DNA from: Capitulum mitella
Taxonomy: Eukaryota; Arthropoda; Thecostraca; Pollicipedomorpha; Pollicipedidae
Assembly: GCA_030062745.1 (NCBI GenBank)
Contig: CP099842.1
Coordinates: forward strand, 5,747,822 to 5,811,821
Reading direction: 5' to 3'
Length of the DNA: 64,000 nt
Part shown: one piece after another, positions 10,609-22,600 of the stretch
Position numbering within the stretch: the first letter of the stretch is position 1
Layout of the letters: the number at the start of each line of letters is the position of its first letter
Notes under the pieces: generated by a model
Told to the model about the DNA's origin: nothing
The model's input: only the letters and a program-made list of their open reading frames with translations
Databases searched by the model: none
Position numbers and translations under genes: made by a program

Positions 10609-13600
10609 CACACAACTCTGCAACTGTCGTTTACCCAACTGTACCGGCAGCGCAACGCTACGATCAGATCTCACCTGTCCCTGATCGAGAAGTCCCTCTG
10701 CTGCTCCATGGTGTCGACGACGGTGACCAAGAAGTGCTGGTTCCTCACCAGCTGCTCCAGCTGCAGCATGGCCACGTCGAACGTCGTCCGAGGGTTGCCG
10801 GGAGACGAAGGCCTCTGACGCTTCAGGATCGGGTGGTCCGCTATACCCGGAAACAACACCTGTCGGACACACACACCAGTGATTCATCATGCATTTGCTG
10901 CACCAAAAAGCAAAATAAAAAGACCGATTTTCAGTCATTTCAGCCCAAAGCACTGTTGACCAGAACACGGCAACGTCGTATGAAGTCTGCATTAAAGTCA
11001 GCTGGATTTTCTGCAATCATGTTTAATTACATGCAAGAAGACCATATGCGATAAGTATGCGTACGCAGTATCAGCACTACGACGGGCTTTCAGCCGTCAT
11101 TGATTGCCGTCCATTCCCCCACCGAAAAAAACAGACACCATTACTTAATAATATTGGCTATGTTCCATCAATGAAAGCATAACACGCATAACTATCTTTA
11201 AAATCCGACACCGTCCACAAAAACCTCATTGCTACTCGCCTCTGACCAGCAGCACTGACCTTGACGAAGAAACTCGCGCTGGTCGAGACAGTCGACCTCG
11301 TCCGGGTTGAAGGTGGCCGCCAGGCTGTCCAGCTGGGACTGCAGGTCGACGCCGGCGGCCGGGGCCAGCGGCTCCCGGCCGCGCCGCGAGTCCCACGTGC
11401 ACATGGCCGCGAACGCCTGCTTGCACTCGGAGCGGATGTTGTTCTCCAGCGTGTCCATCTGGATCTGGATGCGCTTGTACTCGCGCTCCACCTGGGACGA
11501 CTTCCGCCTGTACACCACCAGGATCAGCACCGACGCCAGCACCAGCACGACGGCGCCGGCCGCGATGCCGGCGATGGCGTCGGCGCCCAGCTGCGGACAG
11601 ACCGCGGAGACAGTTGCAGACGAGCTGTGTCTGCGCCCAGTCGTGTACATCGGCATCAGGTTGTGGACTAACACAGCAGAACGCCGTGCAATGAGCACTG
11701 CCGATTACGTTTCCAATCGCATGCTTTAACGCACGGGTATGTAGTTACTGTACATAGGTTGCCAGGGCAGGCGGTAGTATGTTCTCTAGCGGCACTATCT
11801 ATATTTACATATCTATACATATGTTTTCTTTTACACTTATTGCACATCCTCTATATCCGCAACACCATCATCAGAGCGGTTCGCTGCTGAGTAGACGTCT
11901 TCCCCCCGTCCTTCCCGGTCCGAGTTCACCCGAAAATATTGAGACGAGGCAGTGTGAAAAACCTAGTAGTACTCACTGATGTGAACTGGTGCAAAACCAT
12001 ACACCTCGTTGTGATTGTTTCGAGCAACTCATCAAGCACTGGCGGCGATTAGATTGGGTGTACGATTCACGATCTCTTCCATGTGGTTACATGATTAAGA
12101 CAATGTATGACAGCTGCTTCTTTTCAAGCGATGGCGAAAGTCTGTCGCGATCTCTCAGATTACTGCACGGCAATATATCGAACTGTATTGATCAGAGCGT
12201 GCGAGGAACAAGTAATGCACTTGAACTGCATCTAATCGAAAATATGGAATCAATTCTATTGCCTGATGCCATTTTTATTGTCTATTCCTCTTAGCCATCG
12301 CTTACTTCATTGTACTGTACTGTGTATAAGGCCCCAAAAGCGAAGAAAGACTTTTTTTTCCTACTCCCTTGCCCTCTTTTGAGCCCGCACGCAGAAAAAT
12401 CGAAATATTAATTGTCTGGCAGCCGCGCGATAGATGCTGAATATGGCCTAGACTGACCTGACCTACCTGGAACTTGTATGCCAAGTCATTTCGGTCCTAA
12501 TAGAGCACCTGTTGACTCTAAAGGCAGGAACGGAGGGTTCGGGGTACACCGTCCGCTACAAACTAATTCTGATGATACCTGCGCGGCTGAGCTGTGCTAA
12601 GGTAAACAGCGATGAAGTCCGCTAAGGTACACAGGTGGATCCTCAGCATGACAAACCCTTACGACCCTCGGGAAGCAATGACGCCGGACACTCCACTCTC
12701 TCGACCGAAAGCTGGTAACAACTGTTAGTTAAAACGTTTACGATGTTGTCAGTAAGCAGTTTTGGCTAACCAACTGTCTGAAATTGACTAAGGGCCTTCC
12801 ATGGACTTTTTACAGAGCTGCTACGTCCATGGCCGCGGGGGCTTATCTGCGGGAATTTCTGGGCTCCTCTTCTACCACGAGACCAGTGCACCTCTCCGAA
12901 CGTAATTCATATGCATCCTCCACCTAACTGCAAGAACATGCCGATGGGTCTCTCCATCCTTGAATTTGGAGAGAAAGCCGGTATCCTGATAAGTCTCATC
13001 CTGATGGGTTTTAGCGTCTCGGCTCTGTGGATATGAAGCCCACCAGGATCCACAGTCCTAAAACAACAATGAAAGCGAACCTGCAACAGGCCCCTTCCCA
13101 CAGAACCCCCGCCCACCATCGACCAAGTAACCAGCGAGCGTCAAGAGCGGGGGCTTCACTGGGTCAGGCGGTAAGGTGTGTACGTTATGAAGCAATACTG
13201 GTACACTCAGATTGCCCCGAACACCTGAACTGGTGCTATTTATAGCCCAACAAACAACAAACACATTAAAGCCTGGCAAGGTTCATTAACTGTGTCATTG
13301 AGAAATGGCCTCAGATTTCACGTGAGGTCAACCGTTCCCACGGAAAAATTGCGGCTTCTGCGCAAATTTGCCCGTACCTAGCACTACGTCAATCAGAGGT
13401 CACGTGACCTCTCCGTTTCCTGCCTGTCCCGAGATTAGGATCAGCTACTTCCGGAAACACCAATTCCCGGCGACATTTAACGCGGCGCGCTGTCGCGTGC
13501 GGGACGACTTCATTCGGCGTTTATGGCCGATCCCGCCGGGTCGTCGAGCCAGCAGCCACGCCCGGCCGGCCCAGGACCTGGTTAATTGACGCCGAGACTG

Positions 13601-16600
13601 CTGCCCTCACCGAGCAGCCGGACTCCCCCCCCCGCAGCCCTCCCCTCCCCACCGACTCAGCCGGCACATTCGCCGCCGAACGAACCGGGCGAAACGCCGC
13701 GACGGCCGCCTGAAAATCAATGTAAGCAGCTATTTCCTCCGACACAAAGCTTCAACGGCGTCTTTGAGAAGACGCCGAAAAGGCCACGTAAGAACTTCAG
13801 AGCTTTCAAAGTTAGGGGCGGAGGTCCAGGAACGGCACTGGTGGACTGCGTCCTCTTCACACCTGCCACAGACTGACAAATTGCTAGACTTTGAAAGTTT
13901 GCCACCAAGGCCATCGTAGATAAACACAAAAGCCTGGCGTAGAGAGCGACCGGTGAGGTTGATAATACGGACGACGGCGTTGTCAACACAGGCACAGCGC
14001 CGGCGCAGGGCCACCTAACTTTTGTCGGGGTGGGGATCAGCCTGACGCCCCCGGATCAGCCTGACGGAGGCGGTGCAGGCACAGGCACAAGAACGTAAGC
14101 AGAAGACCCCTGATGTGTAATCATTGATGGGTAACATCGGAAAAGCATTGAATCAATCGTATTTATGTTTCTAGGTATTCTTTAGAAAGTGAGTGTTCAA
14201 AACGTGATGACCGAAATTTTTGGACCCAGTAAGTATACTGCTGAAACGTCTACCATAACGGAGCAATCTCTCTGATCAGGATTTTCCACAATGAGAACAC
14301 AACGGCAGACGTCCAAAAACGTCTGGAGAAAACGTAAATGGAGTGAAAACAATGTCTATTCCGTACCATAACCCAACAGCACCTCAGAGCACCACTGGCG
14401 CAACCGTGCCCAGAATGTAGGGTACGCCATTATATGGCCCATGACGATTATAATTAACTGATTATGACATAGCCATTGGCTGACAGAGCTATACAAAACA
14501 ACCGAGTCATAAATACCAAACAACGGTCAAACCTGCCTGGAACGTTGTATGAGCATGCACGGGTTAGCATACTGATTACAACAATAAGATAATCAAACCT
14601 GACTGGAATGTAGTATGATAAACATCCACTAGATGCCACCGTAAACAATGCAGACACGTGCCCACAACGCCCCGCGTGATTCGCACCTGGAACGGCCCAG
14701 CCTCGTCGTAGCGCAGGCGTCCCAGCGGGAAGCGGAGGTTGCCCACCGTGACCAGCACGGCGGGCAGGTCGGCGTCGGAGCGGGCGCCGGCGCCCGGCGG
14801 CTGGGCCGGCGGCACGCACACCAGCTGGCTGGCCGTCAGCGTGGTGACGTTGCACGGCAGGCCGGCCACGGTCACCACCGTGTCGCGCTCGTCGCTGGCG
14901 GCGTTCAGGTCGCGGCCCTGCGGGGCGGCCGGCCGGGCTCGTCACCGCGCAGCGGTACCAAGTCACCACGAGGGTCAGCACAGGGGACAGCACAGCGGTA
15001 CCGGATCACCACGAGGGACGGCACGGCGGCACCAGTTCACCACGAGGGACGGCACGGCGGCACCGGTTCATCACCAGGGTCAGCACAGGGGACAGCGCAG
15101 CGGTACCGGGTCACCACGAGGGACGGCACGGCGGCACCGGTTCACCACGAGGGTCAGCACAGGGGACAGCACAGCGGTACCGGATCACCACGAGGGACGG
15201 CACGGCGGCACCGGTTCACCACGAGGGTCAGCACAGGGGACAGCACAGCGGTACCGGATCACCACGAGGGACGGCACGGCGGCACCGGTTCACCACGAGG
15301 GTCAGCACAGGGGACAGCACAGCGGTACCGGATCACCACGAGGGACGGCACGGCGGCACCGGTTCACCACGAGGGTCAGCACAGGGGACAGCACAGCGGT
15401 ACCGGCCCACCAACAGGGACAACACAGTGATACCGGCCCACCAACAGGGGACAGCACAGCGATACTGGCCCACCAACAGGGGACACCACAGTGATACCGG
15501 CCCACCAACAGGGGACAGCACAGCGATACAGGCCCATCAACAGGGGACAGCACAGCGATACAGGCCCATCAACAGGGGACAGCACAGTGATACCGGCCCA
15601 CCAACAGGGGACAGCACAGCGATACCGGCCCACCAACAGGGACAACACAGTGATACCGGCCCACCAACAGGGACAACACAGTGATACTGGCCCACCAACA
15701 GGGGACAGCACAGCGATACCGGCCCACCAACAGGGACAACACAGTGATACAGGCCCACCAACAGGAGACAGCACTGAGATACCAGCCCACCAACAGGGGA
15801 CAGCACAGCGATACAGGCCCACCAACAGGAGACAGCACTGAAATACCAGCCCACCAACAGGGGACAGCACAGCGATACCAGACCACCAACAGGGGACAGG
15901 ACAGCGATACCAGCCCACCAACAGGGGACAGCACAGCGATACAGGCCCACCAACAGGAGACAGCACTGAGATACCAGCCCACCAACAGGGCGACATCAGC
16001 TCACCACTGGGACGAGCGAGATAACCTTGGCCCTGAAGCACTGCCATTCCAGCGCAAAGTGGTACAGCCACTTCAGCTCATCACACGAGACTGAGACCGC
16101 ACCCTGCTCTGCGGCACAGCCATTTTAGCTCACCGTGGCACAGCGAAACCAGCTCACCAAGAGGACTTACCGAGACTGCATGGTGTCTGTCACGCCGCAG
16201 CGGCACAATTCCCAATCGCCTCATCACAAGGCGAGGTGATGAGGCGATTGATGAGGCGATCCCACTCGCCACATTTCCAGCCGTCCACAACATCAAGGAC
16301 TCCAAGCGCATATTGGCATAACAACCCGAACATTCACGGACACGCAAGAGAAACATGGAAGTCTTCTGACTAAACCTCACACCAGGCCTTAAACGTGGAA
16401 TAAAACAACTGTCGCACTCCCAACGTAGAACGGTACGTGGCCGCGCCAGACGGATCAAATGGTAGCAAAGTCGGTCAACGCCAAGTCTGCGTTTCTGCCG
16501 AAACGAGCTGGGCCTTTCGGCAATGTTCTGAAGGGTAACCGTCTTACACATCGTGAAGGCATAGTCACAAAAGCGCCGTTTTCTGGACGCATGCCTATTT

Positions 16601-19600
16601 TTTCCAAGCGAAATTAATATATATATAAAATAAAAGGAACACTACGAACGACATTTTCCATATCTTTCTGAAACCTGGCTTGTGCCCCACTGCCCCTTGC
16701 CACGACCGAACCAATGAACATTTGTAAATCGTAAAACTTTGAAATGGCACTTTTCAGGAAATACGCCGAGTGTGAACGTCAAGGAAGACTAAGCTATGGC
16801 AGCCCTGACGAATTTCGCGACCGTCGACATCGTAAAAGCCTCGCTAATTAAACCTGGCTATTTCCGGCCGAGTCCGAGGTCCTGGCGACCATGACCAGTA
16901 CACATTGACTCGCCTGAGCCGGCGTCTCATTAGCATAAGTCGATACGCTTATTGACCGCACGTCTACCACTAACCGTTCCAGGCAGGGTTCACAATATAT
17001 CAAGCCATACCGCTACAGGCTGGCGCGGCGTTAGCACGCACCAAAATCCGGTACGTATAGACCCGAGACCTGAATATACGTACCTCAAGGACAAGAGTAT
17101 CCCCGCTGAAAACTTTGACGTCCTGATCAAACGGAAAGTATGTCGGGTCTTGCACGTAAATAATGGTGGTCTGGACATCGGCCGAATACTGCTTCAGATT
17201 TCTAACAGCCAACACATTGTCCATCACGAATCCAATCTGGAATAATCAAACACACGGTGACCATGAAAGGAGTATGCAAGACACGTATATGAGCAGTCTG
17301 CTCCGTGCAGCCTGCAGCTTTACACTGACAATGTTTAGATATGTGCATACGCAAACGACACATTTCCTAATGTGATTTATCTGCGCCCGACTGGCAGTCG
17401 GCGCCATGTACGCCCGACTGAGGGGAGCAGGGACGGAGGGTTGGTTGGTTGGTTATTGGGGCTTAGGGGCACACCGACTGCAGGGGCGGAGGGTGCTGAC
17501 ACCTTCCCCCACCCCCTCTAATTCGCGGAAGATTAGTCGCACGATACAAATAAACATATCATTGGAAAGTTCGTGACATGCAGAGTTCAAACTCGTCTGA
17601 TTTGTTATTGCTGGAAAACATTTTGGTCATTTACGCCCTATAAATGTCTTATCATAGCTGGCTACATGGACCCGAGAAACGCCCTTGATCTCAAGGGCGT
17701 GATTAATACAGACTAAGTAAACGTATCAACGGGTAGATAAATGTCCGCAGATGTCACTTCCTTTCCTTTTCCTGTTTCATTTATAATTCTTTTTGTTTAT
17801 TATTATTGTGTTCTTCTTTTCCCAATTTCCTTGATTTGTTGACTATTTACGAGGGAACGTCGAGTTAAAAACACAGCAATTTCTGCACCATGGCGCCGTA
17901 GGCGCCGACGCCGAAGGTGTGGTGAAACCGAGGGGCACCAATTTTGGAGTTCCTATATTTTGGTGAAACAGGCCTTACCTGTTTGCGTTCCTTCAAAACA
18001 GGGGTTCGTTTTATGGTTTTCCATGTTGACGTTTTAAAAAATAAAATCCATAGTTACCAATATACACTGTTAGCCAAGCTCTGTTCGTGCAAAGCCGATT
18101 ATTTGCAAACGATATATTTATGAAACCTTTTTAAGCTGTTGGTATTTCTGGCAACGTTGAGAGTCAGTTCTGCATTTTTTGTCCGTTACAAGTCATTCAC
18201 TACATATTTTGAGACGGCGCATTTTCGCTAATACCAGTTATTGGTGAACTCACCTTAGGTTAATGGCTGGAAGTCAGTGGCACTTTGCAAATGACGACCA
18301 TTGGAAGTCCCTATCACCTCGTGCCAAAAAACGTCGAAAAAAACCGCTAGTTTCCGACAACGACGGCATTTATTGAAAATGGTCTTCACGTATGGTCAAT
18401 AACCCGGATGTTTCCGAAAAATCTGAGACTGCACATTTTCTGCACCTGTAAAGACCTCTAATGCCAGAAGGTTTTGTTTCGATATCCAGTTATCTTAAGT
18501 TGCAAAAGGCTAAATATTTCTGAACAACATGTCCTGACCTAGGTCAGAGACCTGACCTGATCTGAAGTCAAAACCTTGAAACACGATGTAAAAAACAAAA
18601 GGTACACGAAATTTCGAGGCGCTGCGTTTCTTTGTCCCCTCACAGTGTTTGAAAAACCTCTCGGAGGGCTGTCAACAACAACCCCCAGTAGGCGCAGGGT
18701 CACAGTGGCATCCATTGATATATCCCCCCAGTCATGCACAATTACGCAACGCGTTGTTGTGACGAAAAAACAGAGTTTGCACAGTCCGTATAACAGATGC
18801 CAATGACTTTTCGTGGTACCAAAAAAGCACCACCCACCTGAAGCTCCTGCTGCCATGGCCGAGATAGATCTGAAGACCGGCCCTGTCGTGACGAGCGTGA
18901 GTCGGTCAGACGGAGGGGCGATGCCGGCTCCCCGCCGCCTCCGGACAGCGACGGCACCGACGGCGACGGACACTCCATCAGGTCCCCCGACAGCACCTGA
19001 CAGAGCTGATACAGAACAGGACACTACGTCACATCCCCGGACAGTATATCCGACAGAGCTGATACAGTACAGGAAACTACGTCAGATCCCCTGACAGTAT
19101 GTCTGACAGAGCTGATAAAGGACAGGGCACTCCATCAGGTCCCCGGACAGCACCTGACAGAGCTGATACAGAACAGGACACTACGTCACATCCCCGGACA
19201 GTATATCTGAGAGAGCTGATAGAGTACAGGACACTACGTCAGGCGCCCAGACAGTATACCTGACAGAGCTGATACAGAACAGGACACTACGTCACATCCC
19301 CGGACAGTATATCTGAGAGAGCTGATAAAGTACAGGACACTACGTCAGGCGCCCAGACAGTACACCTGACAGAGCTGATACAGAACAGGACACTACGTCA
19401 GGCGCTCGGACAGCATACCTGACAGGGCTGATACAGAACAGGACACTGCGTCAGGCGCCCAGACAGTATACCTGACAGAGCTGATACAGCACAGGACACT
19501 GAGTCATGTTTCCGGACGGCATCTGGGAGAGTGGTTACGAAATAGGGCACTCCGTCAGGGCCCAGACAGCACCTTAGGAACGTTCCCTAAATTTCCTTAC

Positions 19601-22600
19601 GCATTTTTGCCAGTTTTTTAAACTTACTACGTACTTCTTAACCATTAACATAACACCGGGCATGGACACTCTTCCCTTTCCGTCCCTTACGAATTCTATG
19701 GAAGACACCCTTATGGAACTGACAAGGAACAGAACATCGCAATACATCGCTAGTTTAAACTACGGCGTCGCGGTTATTTATCAGTGCAATGTTTTTGCCA
19801 TTTATTTATTTATTTATTTGTTTATTTATTTCTATTTATTATTTATTATCCATTTAGCAATCCAGTATATTCAATAATCCGACAATATCCACTGCGCTGA
19901 TTGGCTGGGGCCAGAAACGAGGGAGCAAGGGCGAAGGAAACCGATAGGGAGACCGAATAGGGGAACACGATGGGGAAAACCGGGAGGGAGTCACCACGGA
20001 GGGAGTCAGGACACACGGAAACCGGGAGAGGAAATCGGGACAGAGGACGAGAGGGAGGGAGAGTCAAGACGGAGGATGGTCGGGAGGGAGCAGTCAAGGC
20101 TGATGTAGGCTGACTGCACGCCGGCAGGCCAGGCGTCCACTGACCGTGCTGTTGATGGGCCGCAGGTGGCTCTCGTTGAAGATCATCATACGGGGCGCCT
20201 GGACCGTGTCCAGTCGGCGGCCGTGGACCGTCAGCGGCCGGCCGCCGGACCTGTAGCTCTTCAGCGGCCTGATGTCCAGCACAACAGGGTCTGCCGGTCA
20301 CCAGACACACCACGTCGCGACACTGCACAGGTCATCACGCAGCACCACAAGGTCTGCCGGTCACCAGACACACCAGGTCACTAGACTGCACAACTCAGAC
20401 TCACACAGGACTCCAAACGGCTGAAAGACAGCGGGGTCATAACAAGGCGGCTGTGAGCAAGGATGACAACTCATACGGTGTCTAAGACGTAACGAATGAG
20501 CAAACTCCAGGCGACCATATCGTTGGCGCTATCCCGGCCATACAGTGCTTGGAAAACAATCTCACAGAAAATGCCAGAAAAAATCGCTGCATTTTTTGTA
20601 TTTCTGGCCAAGAAGTAGCACACGCGGCAAATACCATACGTGCAACTCCCACCTGGCGTGTACGTGTAAGGCACACGTAAGGTCCTGCGGGCACCGTCCA
20701 GGGTGACGACGATATGGTCGATGGTGCGCGGCTGCCCGGAGGCCGGCGTCACGCACGTGACGGCCGTCGCGCGCGACACCACGCGGCACGGCCGTCCGTC
20801 CAGCGTCACCGTCACGTTGGAGCCGGCGCGCAGGTGAGACCCGGTCACGGTCAGCCGCGTGCCGCCGCTGCGGGGCCCGCGCCGCGGCTCGATGTTGTCC
20901 ACCTCGACGCGCTGCGGGCACGTCGGACCGGTCAGCGCTCAGTGACGGGCTGCGGCCACGTGGTAAGGCCTGCGTCCCAGTTCACTGGCCTTGGGCCGTT
21001 CTGTTCGGACAGTGAGCTACGAGACACGTATGTTTCATTATGTTCAGAGATGTTCAGGGCACGAGGCAAGGGTACATAATCCAGCACTACCACAGATGCA
21101 GCCTCACGCATATGCAGTACCACTAGAACGCACAAAGCAGCTGCCGTTAAGGCTTTTTTAAATCATTCTCGGAATAACTCGGTTGAAAAAATGAAGGAAA
21201 TCCACGCCCGCTAACAACAGTGCCACATCTACCACGCAGCACTTGATAAATAATGAACAGGAGACATCATTATTGTCCTGCCCCGCAAACCAGTCCCGTC
21301 AAACCATCTACCTTGTACTCGAACGTGATGTTGGAGACGGTGTAGCCGGCGCTGTTGCCCAACCTGACGGCCTCCGTCGAGGGCCGGGACACGGCGCCCG
21401 TTCGGCACGTCAGCCTGACCGACACGTCGTAGTCGACGAGCGCGCAGGGCGCCCGCCCGATCAGGATGCGTCCGTTCACCTCGCTGCGGCGCAGGCCCAG
21501 GTTCCTGCCCTCTACCGTGACCAGCGTGCCGCCCTCCAGAGGACCGGACCGGGGCGCAATCTGTCGGCGAACACGGCCTCTCATAATCGACTCCCGGCAG
21601 AGTTCCGGCGGCGAAGTGCTCGAACGGCAGACGGCGAGAACGCCTCGTCGGAGGAAAGCAGGCAATTCCATTAGGAAGGCGCAAAATGACTGGAGGCGAG
21701 TTGGGGCCACTTTGGAACGCTAGTTTCCAACCGCTGAGGCCAAACGGCACAAGATGGGTCCGCCGCACAACACGAAAAGTTCCACACATCTTTTGAGTCC
21801 AGCTTCTTATGAATGTGGTGCATTTGCATCGGCTCCAGCCAGCAGCAGACTATGATAAAACAAACGTCCAGACTTAATGAATGAGGGCGCTCGAGGGCAT
21901 TCACCACGTGGTGCAGCTCCCTGAAGCCACCGCTCTGTGGCCGACTGAGTCGTGTCCAATATCATCGCCCGGTTGGAACTCAACCCCAGCGTGCGACACG
22001 TCGGAAATGAACTTCCTGTTTCTAAATCCACTCGGCAACACTGGTGGCGAGGCGCTGCCTGCGCTCTTTGACACCTCGGTAGACCGCCAGTAGCCCCAAA
22101 CGTCAGACAACAGTGCGCTTCCGCAGTATAATATAGCACGATATGGACTCAACAGCAGCCGAGACCAGGTGGCACCAGTAACACCAGCCACGACACCACC
22201 GAAAACTGGCACTACCCCAAACGGCTTTCGGGCTTAGTGTCATCCCGAGACAGCCCCAGCTATCCAGATACAGGGGTTCAGTTGGCAGTCTCAGCTGTCT
22301 GGATACGGGGTTTAGTTGGCCGCCTCAGCTATCCAGATACAGGGGTTCAGCTGGCCGCCTCAGCTACCCAGATACAGGGATTCAGTTGGCAGCCTCGGCC
22401 AGCCGGAGCGCAGCCTGACGTACCCGCTCGATCTGCGGCCTGGGGCAGTCCGTGACCGGGGTGAGGCGGCACTGCTCGCTGTACCGACACTCGGAGCCGC
22501 ACCAGCGACACCTGAAAACGACAGCGGGCCGCTGTGGAAGCTCCTTCACGTGACCGCGCCCGGCCGGCGCCCACTCAGCAGCAGCACTCGTGGTGGCGCC

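Noticed and set aside
15400..15990. Regular 31-32 bp direct repeats that superficially resemble a CRISPR array
   Set aside because: Repeats are directly abutting with no unique spacers, and the context is an animal intron without cas genes; it is a minisatellite.
15376..16071. 231-codon minus-strand ORF of [12 protein letters not shown] repeats
   Set aside because: It is the translation of minisatellite B, not a protein family.
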